DNA of 64,000 nucleotides, from NCBI RefSeq assembly GCF_000429045.1, contig NZ_AUBC01000014.1, positions 62,001 through 126,000 on the forward strand. Direction: 5' to 3'. The translations under genes and the position numbers were made by a program. Positions within the stretch are counted from its first letter, which is position 1; each line of letters starts with the position of its first letter. This stretch comes from Salinarimonas rosea DSM 21201. GTDB lineage: Bacteria > Pseudomonadota > Alphaproteobacteria > Rhizobiales > Beijerinckiaceae. The notes under the pieces were generated by a model that saw only the letters and a list, made by a program, of their open reading frames with translations, was not told the DNA's origin and ran no database searches. Below are positions 1 through 9,289 of the stretch, in pieces.

Positions 1-2156
1 AGATCTTCGCCGAGGCGGACGGCGTCTTCGGCGCGGCGGTCGATCCCGTGCTGCTCGGCCGGCTCGACCTCGAGATCGGCGACACGATACGCATCGGCAC
101 GCAGGAGATATTGCTCCGCACCGCCCTGCGCTCCGAGCCCGACAAGATCCAGGCCGGCTTCGACTTCGGCCCGCGCCTGCTCGTCTCGCGCGCGGCGCTC
201 GACGCGACGGGGCTCGTCCAGCCGGGAAGCCTCGTGCGCTTCACCTACCGTCTCGATCTCGCCGGCCCGGCGAACGACGACGCGCTGCTCCTGCGCGCGC
301 AGGAGGCGATCGAGGCGGCGCAGCCGCAGGCGGGCTGGCGGGTGCGCTCGCGGCTCAACGCCGACCCGGGGCTGGAGCGCAACATCGAGCGCTTCGCACA
401 GTTCCTGACGCTGGTCGGGCTCACGGCGCTCATCGTCGGGGGCGTCGGCGTCGCCAACGCGGTGCGCGGCTTCGTCGACCGCAAGCGCGAGTCGATCGCC
501 ACCATCAAGAGCCTCGGCGCGCCGGGCGGGCGGGTCGTGGCGATCTACCTCACCCAGGTCATGCTGATCGCCGGCATCGGCATCGCCATCGGGCTGGTGC
601 TGGGGGCGGCGCTGCCCTTCGCCCTCGCCGCCGCGCTGGGCTCGATCCTGCCGATCCCGATCGCGCCGACGCTGGCTCCGGTCGAGCTCCTGCTGGCCGC
701 GCTCTACGGGCTGCTCACGGCGCTCGCCTTCTCGCTCGCGCCGCTCGGGCGGGCGCACGACATCCAGGTCTCGGGCCTGTTCCGCGACCAGATCGACCCG
801 GACCGGCGCTGGCCGCGCAAGCGCTACGTCGCGGGCGTCGCGATCGCCATCGCGGCGCTGCTCGCGCTCTCCGTCTTCGCCGCCTTCGACCGGCGGGTGG
901 CGCTGATCTTCATCGGCGCGGCCGCGGCGGCCTTCGTGCTGCTGCGGGTCGTCGCCACCGGCATGATGGCGCTCGCGCGGCGCCTGCCGCGCCCGCGCGC
1001 CGCCGCCCCGCGGCTGGCGCTCGCCAACGTGCACCGGCCGGGCGCGCTGACGCCCTCCCTCGTGCTCTCGCTCGGCCTCGGCATCACGCTCCTCGTCACG
1101 CTCGCCGTGATCGACGGCAACATGCGCCGCCAGCTCACCGAGCGCCTCCCCGGCGAGGCGCCGAGCTTCTTCTTCGTCGACATTCCCTCCTCCGAGATCG
1201 ACGGCTTCGCCGGCTTCCTGCGCGCGCAGGCGCCCGAGGGCGAGATCCAGCGCGTGCCGATGCTGCGCGGACGCCTCGTCTCGCTCGGCGGCGTGCCGGT
1301 GGAGCAGGTCGCCGCCGACCCGGACGCCGCGTGGGTGCTCGAGGGGGATCGCGGCATCACCTACGAGGCCGACCTGCCGGAGGGCTCCGAGATCGTCGCC
1401 GGCGAATGGTGGGGGGAGAACCCCACCGAGAACCTCGTCTCCTTCGACGACGAGCTCGCCGCCGGGCTCGGCCTCTCCATCGGCGACGAGGTCGTGGTGA
1501 ACGTGCTCGGGCGCGACATCACCGCGACGATCGCCAACTTCCGCCGGGTCGAGTGGGAATCGCTCGGCATCAACTTCGTCATGGTGTTCTCGCCGAACAC
1601 CTTCGCCGGCGCCCCGCACGCGCACATCGCCACGTTGTCGCTCCCCGACGAGGCCGCCGGCGAGGAGGCCGAGATCGCGCTCCTGCGCGAGGCCGCACGG
1701 ACGTACCCGATGGTCACGTCGGTGCGGGTGAAGGATGCGCTCGAGGCGGTCAACGCCGTGGTCGAGCAGCTCGTGCTCGCGATCCGCGGCGCTTCCTCGA
1801 TCGCCGTCGCGGCGAGCGTGCTGGTGCTCGCCGGGGCGCTGGCGGCGGGGCACCGGGCGCGGCTCTACGACGCCGTCGTGCTCAAGACGCTCGGCGCGAC
1901 GCGGGCGAAGCTGGTGGGCGCCTACGCGCTCGAATACGGCCTGCTCGGCCTCGCCACCGCGGTGTTCGGGCTCGTCGCCGGCGCTCTGGCGGGGTGGGTG
2001 ATCGTCACGCAGATCATGAACCTCGAGTTCGTCATGGTCTGGGCCGGCCCGCTCGCCGCGGCGGCGATCGCCATCGTCGTCACGGTCACCTTCGGCCTCG
2101 CGGGCACCTGGCGCATCCTCTCGCAGAAGCCGGCGCCGTACCTGCGCACGCTGTGA
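1..2156 (+). CDS. ABC transporter permease, FtsX/YbbP type (5' end outside window)
   Basis: The frame is open from base 3, so the N-terminus lies upstream of the window; about 718 codons are visible. It shows the two-FtsX-domain layout of YbbP-like exporter permeases. A first membrane block begins near base 390 (FLTLVGLTALIVGG), followed by a reductase-like linker, a middle membrane block near 820-1110, a periplasmic MacB-like region, and a C-terminal block of three helices near 1790-2130. Such permeases pair with an ATPase of the YbbA/LolD class, which would lie upstream. An internal GTG at 48 opens the longest start-to-stop reading but sits inside conserved coding sequence and is unlikely to be the start. 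The family assignment is firm; the exported substrate is unknown. Confidence 0.9.
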   Translation, partial: IFAEADGVFGAAVDPVLLGRLDLEIGDTIRIGTQEILLRTALRSEPDKIQAGFDFGPRLLVSRAALDATGLVQPGSLVRFTYRLDLAGPANDDALLLRAQEAIEAAQPQAGWRVRSRLNADPGLERNIERFAQFLTLVGLTALIVGGVGVANAVRGFVDRKRESIATIKSLGAPGGRVVAIYLTQVMLIAGIGIAIGLVLGAALPFALAAALGSILPIPIAPTLAPVELLLAALYGLLTALAFSLAPLGRAHDIQVSGLFRDQIDPDRRWPRKRYVAGVAIAIAALLALSVFAAFDRRVALIFIGAAAAAFVLLRVVATGMMALARRLPRPRAAAPRLALANVHRPGALTPSLVLSLGLGITLLVTLAVIDGNMRRQLTERLPGEAPSFFFVDIPSSEIDGFAGFLRAQAPEGEIQRVPMLRGRLVSLGGVPVEQVAADPDAAWVLEGDRGITYEADLPEGSEIVAGEWWGENPTENLVSFDDELAAGLGLSIGDEVVVNVLGRDITATIANFRRVEWESLGINFVMVFSPNTFAGAPHAHIATLSLPDEAAGEEAEIALLREAARTYPMVTSVRVKDALEAVNAVVEQLVLAIRGASSIAVAASVLVLAGALAAGHRARLYDAVVLKTLGATRAKLVGAYALEYGLLGLATAVFGLVAGALAGWVIVTQIMNLEFVMVWAGPLAAAAIAIVVTVTFGLAGTWRILSQKPAPYLRTL

Positions 2157-2641
2157 TCCGATCTCGTCCGAGCGGGCTCGTCGATCCACGCATCGTCCTT
2201 CGCCGCTCGCGGTCTCGCACGCGCGGCGTCGCAGGTGCGACGTCGCGGAGCACGCTCGCAAACCGAGCGGGTCCTTCTCCTTCCCCTACAGGGAAGGAGA
2301 ACGCCCGTGTCGGCTCCCGGCGCCAACGCGACGTCGACCGGGGCTGCAGGAGATATGTGCATACGCGAGCCCGGCAGGGAGAGGGCGGGGCGGATGGATC
2401 GTCGAATACACATACGACGCATGGAGATATACGCGCGCCCGCCGCCGTTCTTCACGATGGCGCCGGAAACTGTTCACGATTCTTCTTCCATGCGACGTCT
2501 CGCGCGCGGGAAGGCCTTGCGAAGCGTGGCGCGACCCCACATATTCCAACCCGAAACGCCGCCCTCGCGCGGCGACGGAGCGTCGACGCCTTCGAGACGT
2601 CGCGCGGACCGTGGCTCAATTCTCGAGAGGATGGGGTTCCG
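2157..2641. other. Intergenic region, 485 bp, no gene seen
   Basis: I see no convincing coding sequence here; the open frames are arginine- and proline-rich shadows. It holds a short inverted repeat (2275-2285 with 2291-2301, arms TTCTCCTTCCC and GGGAAGGAGAA). The last 150 bases have lower GC than the flanks and are the likely promoter region of the Bax-inhibitor gene. Confidence 0.5.
2275..2301. repeat. Short perfect inverted repeat
   Basis: An 11-bp arm (TTCTCCTTCCC) pairs with GGGAAGGAGAA across a 5-base loop. It has no T run, so it is not a clear terminator, although it sits about 120 bp after the FtsX stop. It resembles the small intergenic palindromes common in alphaproteobacteria and the block near 54.6 kb. 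Confidence 0.45.
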
Positions 2642-3373
2642 ATGAACGACCAGAACCGCTTCGCCTACGGCACCGGCGTGGCGCGTCCGCAAGCCGAGAT
2701 CGACCAGGGCCTGCGGGCGTTCATGCTCGGCGTCTACAACAACATGGCGCTCGGCCTCGGCATCACCGGCATCGTGGCCTTCGCGACCTATCTCGTCGCC
2801 TCGGCCTCGCCGGCGGTCGCCACGGCGCTCTACGGCAGCCCGCTGCGCTGGGTGGTGATGCTCGCGCCGCTGGCCTTCATCTTCTTCTTTACCTTCAAGA
2901 TCGAGAGCATGAGCGCCGCCAAGGCGCGGTCGATGTTCTTCCTGTTCTCGGCGGTGATGGGCCTGTCGCTGTCGACGATCTTCCTCGTCTTCACCGGCGA
3001 GTCGATCGTGCAGGTGTTCTTCGTCACGGCCGCGGCCTTCGGCGGCCTGAGCCTCTACGGCTACACGACGAAGCGCTCGCTGTCGGGCATGGGCTCGTTC
3101 CTGATCATGGGCCTCATCGGCCTGATCATCGCCATGGTGGTGAACATCTTCCTCGCCTCGTCGGCGATGGCCTTCGCCATCTCGATCATCGGCGTGCTGA
3201 TCTTCGCGGGCCTCACCGCGTGGGACACGCAGCGCCTGAAGGAGATGTACCTCTACGGGAACTTCGACGGCGAGACCGCCGGCCGGGTCTCCGTGATGGG
3301 CGCCCTGTCGCTGTACCTGAACTTCATCAACATGTTCCAGTTCCTCCTGGCCCTGATGGGCAACCGCGAGTGA
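2642..3373 (+). CDS. Bax inhibitor-1/YccA family membrane protein
   Basis: This 243-residue protein has the BI-1 (TMBIM) profile: a short polar N-terminus (MNDQNRFAYG) and seven hydrophobic helices in close succession, with FAGLTAWDTQRLKEMY near the C-terminus, where family members keep a conserved Asp/Thr-rich motif. It ends in FQFLLALMGNRE, typical of alphaproteobacterial members. The ATG at 2642 was chosen because family homology starts there and the in-frame upstream sequence is arginine-rich. Relatives act in the inner membrane, with suggested calcium-leak or stress roles; the exact function is not established. It is monocistronic, ending at the strong terminator at 3422-3465. Confidence 0.93.
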   Translation: MNDQNRFAYGTGVARPQAEIDQGLRAFMLGVYNNMALGLGITGIVAFATYLVASASPAVATALYGSPLRWVVMLAPLAFIFFFTFKIESMSAAKARSMFFLFSAVMGLSLSTIFLVFTGESIVQVFFVTAAAFGGLSLYGYTTKRSLSGMGSFLIMGLIGLIIAMVVNIFLASSAMAFAISIIGVLIFAGLTAWDTQRLKEMYLYGNFDGETAGRVSVMGALSLYLNFINMFQFLLALMGNRE

Positions 3374-3421
3374 TCCGGATCCGGTGAGGCGGGCCGTATC
3401 GGCCCGCCGATCCCCACGATG

Positions 3422-3465
3422 CGAGACGCCCCGGCCTCCGACGAGGCCGGGGCGTCTCGTTTTTT
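3422..3465 (+). terminator. Rho-independent terminator after the BI-1 gene
   Basis: A perfect 17-bp stem (3422-3438 pairing with 3443-3459, arms starting CGAGACGCCCC) with a 4-base CGAC loop is followed by six T residues at 3460-3465. It can also shield the converging MATE gene, whose stop is at 3481. Confidence 0.93.
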
Positions 3466-3480
3466 GGCGGACGGGCGCCG

Positions 3481-4860
3481 TCAGCCGTGCGAGGGGAGCG
3501 GCGCGTCGGAGCCGTCGAGCGGGATGTGGCGGCGCGCGAGCGCGGGAAAGGCGAGCTGCTGGCCGATGCCGCGCGACGCCAGGAACGCCAGGAAAGCGAT
3601 CCAGAGCCCGGTGTTGCCGAGGTCGCGCAGGAGGTAGAGCAGCACGAGGTAGAACGCGAAGGACGCGAGCATCAGGTTGCGCAGGGGCGCCGTCCAGGTC
3701 GCGCCGATGTAGACGCCGTCGTGCGCGAAGGCGAGCGCGCCCACGAGCGGCGAGAGGGCGGCGAAGACGAGGTAGAGCCGCGCGGTCTCGCGCACCTGCG
3801 GGTCGGTCGAGACGAAGTCGATGAAGGCGCCCCCGCCGACGTAGAAGCCGGCGGCGACCGCGACCCCGAAGACGTGCGCCCACAGCGCCGCGATGCCCGC
3901 CGCGCGGCGGAAGTCCCGCGGGCGCCGCGCGCCGTAGGCCTGCCCGCACACCGCCTCGGCCGCCGTGGCGAAGCCGTCGAGGAAATAGGCGCCGATGGCG
4001 AACATGTTGTAGAGAACGGCATTGGCCGCCAGCGTCTCGTCGCCGGCCCGCGCGCCGAGCGCGTTGAAGATCAGGAAGGCCGCGCCGAGCGCCATGGTGC
4101 GCACGACGATGTCCCCGTTCACCGCGAGCATGCGCGCGAGCGCCGCGCGGTCGAGGAGGGCGGCGCGCTGCACCGCGAACGGGTTGTCGCCCAGGCGCAG
4201 GACCACGACGAAGCCGAGCACGAGGCCGAGCGCCTCGGCGATCACCGTGCCCAGCGCCGCGCCGCCGACGCCCATGTCCAGCCCGACGACGAAGAGGATC
4301 GTGAGCCCGATATTGGCGACGTTCGTCGCGACCTGGGTCAGGAAGGCGAGGTCGGTGCGTCCGCGTCCCGTGAGCGAGCCGAGCAGGGCGTAGTTCAACA
4401 GGGTGACGGGCGCCGCCCAGATGCGGATCGTGAAATAGTCGAGGAGTGCGGCGTTGACCGCGTCCGAGGCGCCGATCGCCGCGAAGGCGGCCCAGCCGAT
4501 GGGGATCTGCAGGAGGACGATCAGGAGGCCGACGGCGCCGCCCACCGCGAGCGCCCGGGCGAGCGTCTCTGCGACGCCGCGGTCGTCCCGCCGTCCCACG
4601 GCCTGCGCCGTCATGCCGGCCGTGCCCATGCGCAGGGCGCCGAAGCTCCAGAAGATGTAGTCGAAGATCACCGCACCGACGGCGACGGCGCCGAGCAGCG
4701 CGGCGTCGCCCAGGCGCCCGATCACGGTGGTGTCGACGAAGCCGAGCAGCGGCACCGTGATGTGCGAGAGCATCATCGGCAGCGCGATCAGGAACATGCG
4801 CCGGTGGGAGACCTCCGGCGGGGCGGCCGATCCGGGCGCCGTCTCGGCGGGGGCGCTCAC
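3481..4860 (-). CDS. MATE family efflux transporter (DinF-like)
   Basis: A 459-residue membrane protein with about twelve hydrophobic segments in two similar halves, as in MATE cation/drug antiporters. The N-terminal half carries PLLGFVDTTVIGRLGDAALLGAVAVG, which matches the first-helix signature of DinF-type MATE proteins, and FWSFGALRMGTAGMTAQAVG follows as in that subgroup. It would sit in the inner membrane and export small organic cations or drugs using an H+ or Na+ gradient; the substrate cannot be read from sequence. The downstream 84-aa membrane-protein gene ends only 1 base upstream of its start, so the two are probably cotranscribed. Confidence 0.93.
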   Translation of the reverse strand: MSAPAETAPGSAAPPEVSHRRMFLIALPMMLSHITVPLLGFVDTTVIGRLGDAALLGAVAVGAVIFDYIFWSFGALRMGTAGMTAQAVGRRDDRGVAETLARALAVGGAVGLLIVLLQIPIGWAAFAAIGASDAVNAALLDYFTIRIWAAPVTLLNYALLGSLTGRGRTDLAFLTQVATNVANIGLTILFVVGLDMGVGGAALGTVIAEALGLVLGFVVVLRLGDNPFAVQRAALLDRAALARMLAVNGDIVVRTMALGAAFLIFNALGARAGDETLAANAVLYNMFAIGAYFLDGFATAAEAVCGQAYGARRPRDFRRAAGIAALWAHVFGVAVAAGFYVGGGAFIDFVSTDPQVRETARLYLVFAALSPLVGALAFAHDGVYIGATWTAPLRNLMLASFAFYLVLLYLLRDLGNTGLWIAFLAFLASRGIGQQLAFPALARRHIPLDGSDAPLPSHG

Positions 4861-4861
4861 G

Positions 4862-5116
4862 TCAGCGCAGCGCGGCGATGATGCGCAGCACGACGAACAC
4901 GGGCACGACCACCATCGCCCCGTAGACCAGCCAGCGCCCCAGCGTGCCGAAGGCCTCGAACCCGGTCTCCCAGAGGTCGCGCACGAGCTCGAATGCGCCC
5001 TCGAACAGGCCCTGCGGCGTGATGCCGAGAAGCGCCATGAACGCGCCCACGAGGAGCGACAGGAAGACGAGCTTGACGAGGACGGCGGCGGGGGACCCGC
5101 CTAGGAGGCGCTGCAT
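4862..5116 (-). CDS. Small membrane protein, possibly DUF6460-like
   Basis: An 84-residue protein beginning MQRLLGGSPAAVLVKL, with two hydrophobic helices (about residues 11-30 and 60-82) separated by an amphipathic stretch (LFEGAFELVRDLWETGFEAF). The size and layout resemble a small family of Rhizobiales membrane proteins that I associate with DUF6460; that link is from memory and is uncertain. It lies directly upstream of the MATE gene with a 1-base gap, suggesting one transcript. No function can be assigned. Confidence 0.7.
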   Translation of the reverse strand: MQRLLGGSPAAVLVKLVFLSLLVGAFMALLGITPQGLFEGAFELVRDLWETGFEAFGTLGRWLVYGAMVVVPVFVVLRIIAALR

Positions 5117-5201
5117 GGGGCTCGCTCCGGTGATCGACGCCGCCGGTCATCGCAGGCGCCGCGGGCGTTGGCAAGACGCGGGGCCGGCGGGGCCGGGCTC
5201 G

Positions 5202-5915
5202 TCAGGCCGCGCCGTCGCCCGACGCTTGGCCCGTCCCCTGGCCCGGTCCCTGGCCCGCCTCTTCCGTCGCCCGCGTCGCCGCGATCTCCGCGAGCGCCGC
5301 GCGCCACAGCTCGGCGGGCTGGGCGCCGGCGATCGCCCAGCGGTCGGCGACGACGAAGAACGGAACGCCGGTCACGCCGAGCGCCCGCGCGCGCTCCTCC
5401 TCGCGTGCCACGAGATCGGCGAGCGCGGCGTCGTCGAGCGCCGCGCGGGCATGGGCGGGATCGAGCCCGGCGTCGGCGGCGCAGGCGAGGAGGACGGCGT
5501 CGTCGGTCAGGTCGGCGCCGTTCGCGAAATACGCCCGGAAGAGTGCCTCGGCGAGGGCGTCGTCGCGTCCCTGCGCCGCGGCGAAGGCGAGGAGCGCGTG
5601 GGCGCGCCGGGTGCTGGGCGTGCGCGTCTGCGCGGCGAAGCGGTAGTCGAGCCCTTCCTCCGCGCCGAGCCGGGTCATCTCGGCGTCGAGCGCGTCGGAG
5701 CGCGCGGCGCCCATCTTCGCCGCGCGGTAGGCGGCGCGGTCCATGCCCTCCGGAGGCATGCCCGGGTTGAGCTCGAAGGGGCGCCAGGTCAGCGCGACGG
5801 GGATGCCGGCCTCGGCCGCCCCCCGCCGCAGCCGCGCGGCGCCGAGCCAGCACCAGGGGCAGATCGGGTCCGACACGACGGTGACGGGGATCGGGGTCGC
5901 GGGCGTCTCGGTCAT
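5202..5915 (-). CDS. DsbA family oxidoreductase (FrnE-like)
   Basis: A 237-residue cytosolic thioredoxin-fold protein. A CPWC active-site motif follows the first beta strand (C19 and C22 in VSDPICPWCWLG), and GVTGVPFFVVADRWAIAGAQP near the C-terminus holds the cis-proline loop and the second half of the fold. This is the FrnE/2-hydroxychromene-2-carboxylate isomerase branch of DsbA-like proteins, which reduce or isomerise disulfides in the cytoplasm or act in aromatic catabolism. There is no signal peptide, so a periplasmic DsbA role is unlikely. The C-terminus is a low-complexity Gly/Gln tail. The start was chosen at the first ATG with the typical short lead to the beta strand. Confidence 0.9.
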   Translation of the reverse strand: MTETPATPIPVTVVSDPICPWCWLGAARLRRGAAEAGIPVALTWRPFELNPGMPPEGMDRAAYRAAKMGAARSDALDAEMTRLGAEEGLDYRFAAQTRTPSTRRAHALLAFAAAQGRDDALAEALFRAYFANGADLTDDAVLLACAADAGLDPAHARAALDDAALADLVAREEERARALGVTGVPFFVVADRWAIAGAQPAELWRAALAEIAATRATEEAGQGPGQGTGQASGDGAA

Positions 5916-6103
5916 CTTGCGTCTCCCTGCGCGTCGACCGCGAGCCTATACCGATCGCGCCGAGCGCGCACGCCCGCGATCGGCACGCGGCCGCGTCCTG
6001 CGACCGCTCGTGCGACATCGCCGAGGAGCAGGTTCCGCTTGCCTCGGGCGCGGAGTCGCGGCATCAGAACGAATGAGGAACCAAGCGAAACGGGGGTCGA
6101 ACG

Positions 6104-6331
6104 ATGGTGGTGCGCAGGCGGGTCTTCGACGAGGCCGAGCAGGCCGAGCTGCTCCTCACGCTGGGGCACGCGCGCAAGGCGCTCGTGCATGCGGCCGAGC
6201 GTCTGCCGCGCCGCTCGGTCACCCGCGCGGGGGCGGACCGGGTCGTCGCCAACATCGACGAGCTCGCCTTCCTGCTGACCGGCGCGCGCGAGCACTTCTG
6301 GGAGCCGCAGCACGCGACGCCGGGGGAGTAG
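6104..6331 (+). CDS. Small conserved-type hypothetical protein
   Basis: A 75-residue soluble protein (starts MVVRRRVFDEAEQAELL, ends HFWEPQHATPGE) rich in Ala, Arg and Leu, predicted mostly helical. Third codon positions are almost all G or C, as in neighbouring genes, which supports real coding. It stands alone between the divergent DsbA-like gene and the converging TRAP operon. I do not recognise a family. Confidence 0.6.
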   Translation: MVVRRRVFDEAEQAELLLTLGHARKALVHAAERLPRRSVTRAGADRVVANIDELAFLLTGAREHFWEPQHATPGE

Positions 6332-6352
6332 GGCGTCGTCCGCGTTCCGCCC

Positions 6353-7678
6353 TCACCAGCCGATCGCCTCGGGCAGCCAGGTGGCGAGGCCCGGCGCTGC
6401 GAACAGGATGACGAGCGCCGCGAGCTGGAGCGCGATGAAGGGCACGACGCCGCGATAGATCGCCCCCGTCGTCACGCCCGGCGGCGCGACGCCCTTGAGG
6501 AAGAACAGCGCCCAGCCGAAGGGCGGCGTGAGGAAGGAGGTCTGCAGGTTCAGGCAGATCAGGATGCCGAGCCAGACCATGTCGACGCCCTCGCCCACGA
6601 AGAAGGGCAGGAACAGCGGCAGGGCGACCTAGGTGATCTCGATCCACTCGAGGAAGAAGCCGAGCAGGAAGACGAGGACGAGCAGGAAGACGAGGCTCCC
6701 GGTCACCCCGCCCGGCACCCACTCGAACATGCGCTCGACGAGGTGCTCGCCGCCGAGCCCCCGGAAGGCGAGCGCGAAGAGCTGCGCGCAGATCAGGATG
6801 AAGAAGACCATCGCCGAGATCAGCAGCGTCGTGCGCGCCACCTCCCACAGGAGGCGGCCCGAGAGCTTGCCGGCGACGAGCACCATCGCGAGCGCGCCGA
6901 TGGCGCCCATCGACGCGGCCTCCGTCGGCGCCGCCACGCCGCCGACGATGGAGCCGAGCACGGCGAGGACGAGCCCGATCGGCGGCACGACGACGAGGAG
7001 CGCCTTCCGCGCCAGCGCACCGGCGGGCATCGCCGCACGCTCGTCGGCGGGAATCGCCGGGGCGAGGTCCGGCCGCAGCCGGGCCGTGACGAGGAGCGCG
7101 ATCACGTAGAGGCCGGCCAGCATCAGCCCGGGGATCATCGCCGCCGCGAACAGCGTGCCGACCGACAGCCCCAGCACCTCGGCGAGCAGGATGAGCACCA
7201 GCGAGGGCGGGATGATCTGGCCGAGCGTGCCGGATGCGCAGATCACGCCGCAGGCGAGCGGGGTGGAGTAGCCGCGCCGGATCAACGCCGGGAGCGTGAG
7301 CAGGCCCAGCGTCACGATGGTCGCGCCGACGATCCCCGTCGCCGCGCCCAGCAGCACGCCCACGACGACGATCGCCACCCCCATGCCGCCGCCGACGCGC
7401 CCGAACAGGTGGCCGATGACGTCGATCAGCTCCTCGGCGAGGCGGGATTTCTCCAGCATCACGCCCATGAACACGAAGAGCGGGATCGCCATCAGGGTGT
7501 AGTTCGTCACCACGCCGTAGATGCGCGACGGCACGAGGTTGAACAGCATCGGCCCGAAGCCGGCATAGCCGAACACGATCGCCGCGGTCGCGATGGCGAT
7601 GCCGACGGGGATGCCGATCATGATCAGGCAGAAGAAGGCGCCGACCATGGCGAGCGCCAGCATCTCGTTCGGCGACAT
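6353..7678 (-). pseudogene. dctM: TRAP transporter large permease (DctM) with an in-frame TAG
   Basis: The frame is homologous to DctM over its whole length (442 codons including both stops), but codon 350 is TAG (6629-6631). The break falls in the conserved stretch LLGFFLEWIEIT-stop-VALPLFLPFF, just before the last two transmembrane segments. The N-terminal 349 residues hold about ten helices; the last 81 codons, from a GTG at 6598, supply the normal ending (NLQTSFLTPPFGWALFFLKG). No frameshift is needed, only one substitution. The gene follows dctQ by 3 bases. Either the transporter is inactivated, the stop is read through, or this is a base-call error. DctM is the ion-coupled membrane subunit of TRAP importers. 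Confidence 0.88.
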
Positions 7679-7681
7679 GGC

Positions 7682-8188
7682 TCAGCCCCTGGATCGCATG
7701 AGGACGGCGTGGCGCAGCGCGTGGCAGAGCCCCTGCGCCGACAGGAGCGCGAATCCGAGCGGGATCAGGCTCTTGAGCGCGAAGCGGAAGGGCAGCCCGC
7801 CGGGATTGGGCGAGCCCTCGCCGAGCCGCCAGGACTGCGCCACGAAGGGCAGGGAGAGCGTCACCATCCAGGCGGCGAACAGCGCCAGCAGAAGGCCGGT
7901 GAGCACCTCCACGGCCCGCTTCAGCCCGGCGGGGAAGCGCTCGTAGAGCACGTCGACGCGCACCTGCTCGCCGGCGAGGAGCGCGTAGGACATGCCGAAC
8001 AGCGCGATCGGCGAGATCAGGTGCCATTCGAGCTCCTGCAGCCAGATCGCGCCGGCGCTGAAGAAGTAGCGCGCGAGCACGTTGCCCGCGACGACGAGCA
8101 CGAGCACGATGCAGGTGAGCGCGGCGAGGCGGCCGAGCAGCGCGACCGCCCCCTCCAGGGCCTCGACGAGGCGTTCGAGCACGATCAC
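7682..8188 (-). CDS. dctQ: TRAP transporter small permease (DctQ)
   Basis: A 168-residue protein with four hydrophobic helices and the DctQ signature region (WLQELEWHLISPIALFGMSYALLAGEQVRVDVL), where the VRVDV segment after helix two is typical of the family. It is the small membrane subunit that pairs with DctM in tripartite ATP-independent importers. It is placed between dctP (3 bases upstream) and dctM (3 bases downstream), so the three form one operon transcribed leftwards. Because DctM carries a stop codon, the function of the assembled transporter is in doubt. Confidence 0.92.
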   Translation of the reverse strand: MIVLERLVEALEGAVALLGRLAALTCIVLVLVVAGNVLARYFFSAGAIWLQELEWHLISPIALFGMSYALLAGEQVRVDVLYERFPAGLKRAVEVLTGLLLALFAAWMVTLSLPFVAQSWRLGEGSPNPGGLPFRFALKSLIPLGFALLSAQGLCHALRHAVLMRSRG

Positions 8189-8191
8189 GGG

Positions 8192-9289
8192 TCAGCCGCC
8201 GAGGATCGTGCCGTGCCACGGCCCTTCGGAGATGCCGGCCCAGCGGTCGTGGTCGGCCTTGAAGGCCATGTAGGCCTCGTGGACCTTCTGCGAGAGCGGA
8301 TCCTTGGCCGATTCGGTGGAGAGCACGTCAGCGGCCACTTCGCGCAGGCGCTCGACGACCGCCTGCGGCAGGACGGCGGCGGTGACGCCGTGGTTGGTGA
8401 CGAGATCGGTGAGAGCCTCGCCGTTCACCGCTTCCGACCAGGTGACGCTCTCGAGCACGGTCGCCTGCGCGGCGGTGCGCACGATTGCCTTGAGGTCGTC
8501 GGGAAGCGCGTCCCAGGCGGCGCGGGAGATGGCGAGCTCGCCGGTGGTGGCGGGCTCGTGCCAGCCGGTCGTGTGGTAGAACTTCGCCGCGTTCTGGAGG
8601 CCGAGGCGGCGGTCCTGGTAGGGGCCGACGAACTCGGCCGCGTCGATCACCCCGCGCTCCAGCGCCGGGAAGATCTCGCCGCCGGGCAGGAGCCGCGCGT
8701 CGACGCCGAGCTCGCCGTAGATCCGGCTCGCCAGGCCCGGGATGCGCATGCGCAGGCCATTCAGGTCCTCCACGCTCTCGATCGGCTCGCGGAACCAGCC
8801 GGTCATCTGGACGCCGGTGTTGTTGAGCGGGAAGGCGACGAGGCCGAAGGGCTCGTAGACCTCCTCCCACAGCTCGAGGCCGCCGCCGTGGTAGAGCCAG
8901 GCCATGTGGCCGAGGAAGCTCATGCCGAAGGGCACGGTGGTGAAGTATTGCGCCGCGAAGCTGCGACCGGCCCAGAAATACGAGTTCGCGGCGTTGGCCT
9001 CGACCACGCCCGAGACGACCGCGTCGAAGCCCTCGAGCGCCGGCACGAGCTCGCCCGCGGCGAAGTGCTGGATCGCGAGGCGACCGCCGGACATCGCCTC
9101 GACCTTGGCGATGAAGGCGTCCGGGCTGCCGGGGCCCGTCGTGTAGAAGGGCGCGTTCGGGCCGTAGGCGTTCGTCATCCGCCAGGTGAAGCTCTCCTGG
9201 GCCCGCACGACGGCGGGCGCGGCCACGCTCGCGCCGACCGCGACGGCGCCGCCGGCGGCGCCGCGGGTGAGGAAGTCGCGTCTGTTCAT
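8192..9289 (-). CDS. dctP: TRAP transporter substrate-binding protein (DctP family)
   Basis: A 365-residue periplasmic binding protein. The start at 9289 gives a twin-arginine signal (MNRRDFLTRG followed by a hydrophobic Ala/Val stretch and an AQE cleavage region). The upstream in-frame sequence is low-complexity and was excluded. The mature part shows the DctP fold (FTWRMTNAYGPNAPFYTTGP near the mature start; LNGLRMRIPGLASRIYGELG in the second half). Twin-arginine export is usual for the branch that binds keto- or organic acids, often as a dimer. The ligand is unknown; linkage to a GntR regulator and an N-formylglutamate amidohydrolase makes an amino-acid-derived acid plausible, but this is inference. 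Confidence 0.92.
   Translation of the reverse strand: MNRRDFLTRGAAGGAVAVGASVAAPAVVRAQESFTWRMTNAYGPNAPFYTTGPGSPDAFIAKVEAMSGGRLAIQHFAAGELVPALEGFDAVVSGVVEANAANSYFWAGRSFAAQYFTTVPFGMSFLGHMAWLYHGGGLELWEEVYEPFGLVAFPLNNTGVQMTGWFREPIESVEDLNGLRMRIPGLASRIYGELGVDARLLPGGEIFPALERGVIDAAEFVGPYQDRRLGLQNAAKFYHTTGWHEPATTGELAISRAAWDALPDDLKAIVRTAAQATVLESVTWSEAVNGEALTDLVTNHGVTAAVLPQAVVERLREVAADVLSTESAKDPLSQKVHEAYMAFKADHDRWAGISEGPWHGTILGG

Noticed and set aside
2235..2645. A 136-residue frame before the BI-1 gene
   Set aside because: Composition is shadow-like and there is no motif or start signal.
3487..4881. Long plus-strand frame opposite the MATE gene
   Set aside because: Charged low-complexity shadow; the minus strand shows a complete MATE protein.
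6629..6631. Pyrrolysine or programmed recoding at the dctM TAG
   Set aside because: No sign of the pyrrolysine system in the window, and DctM proteins do not use it; mutation or a base error is simpler.
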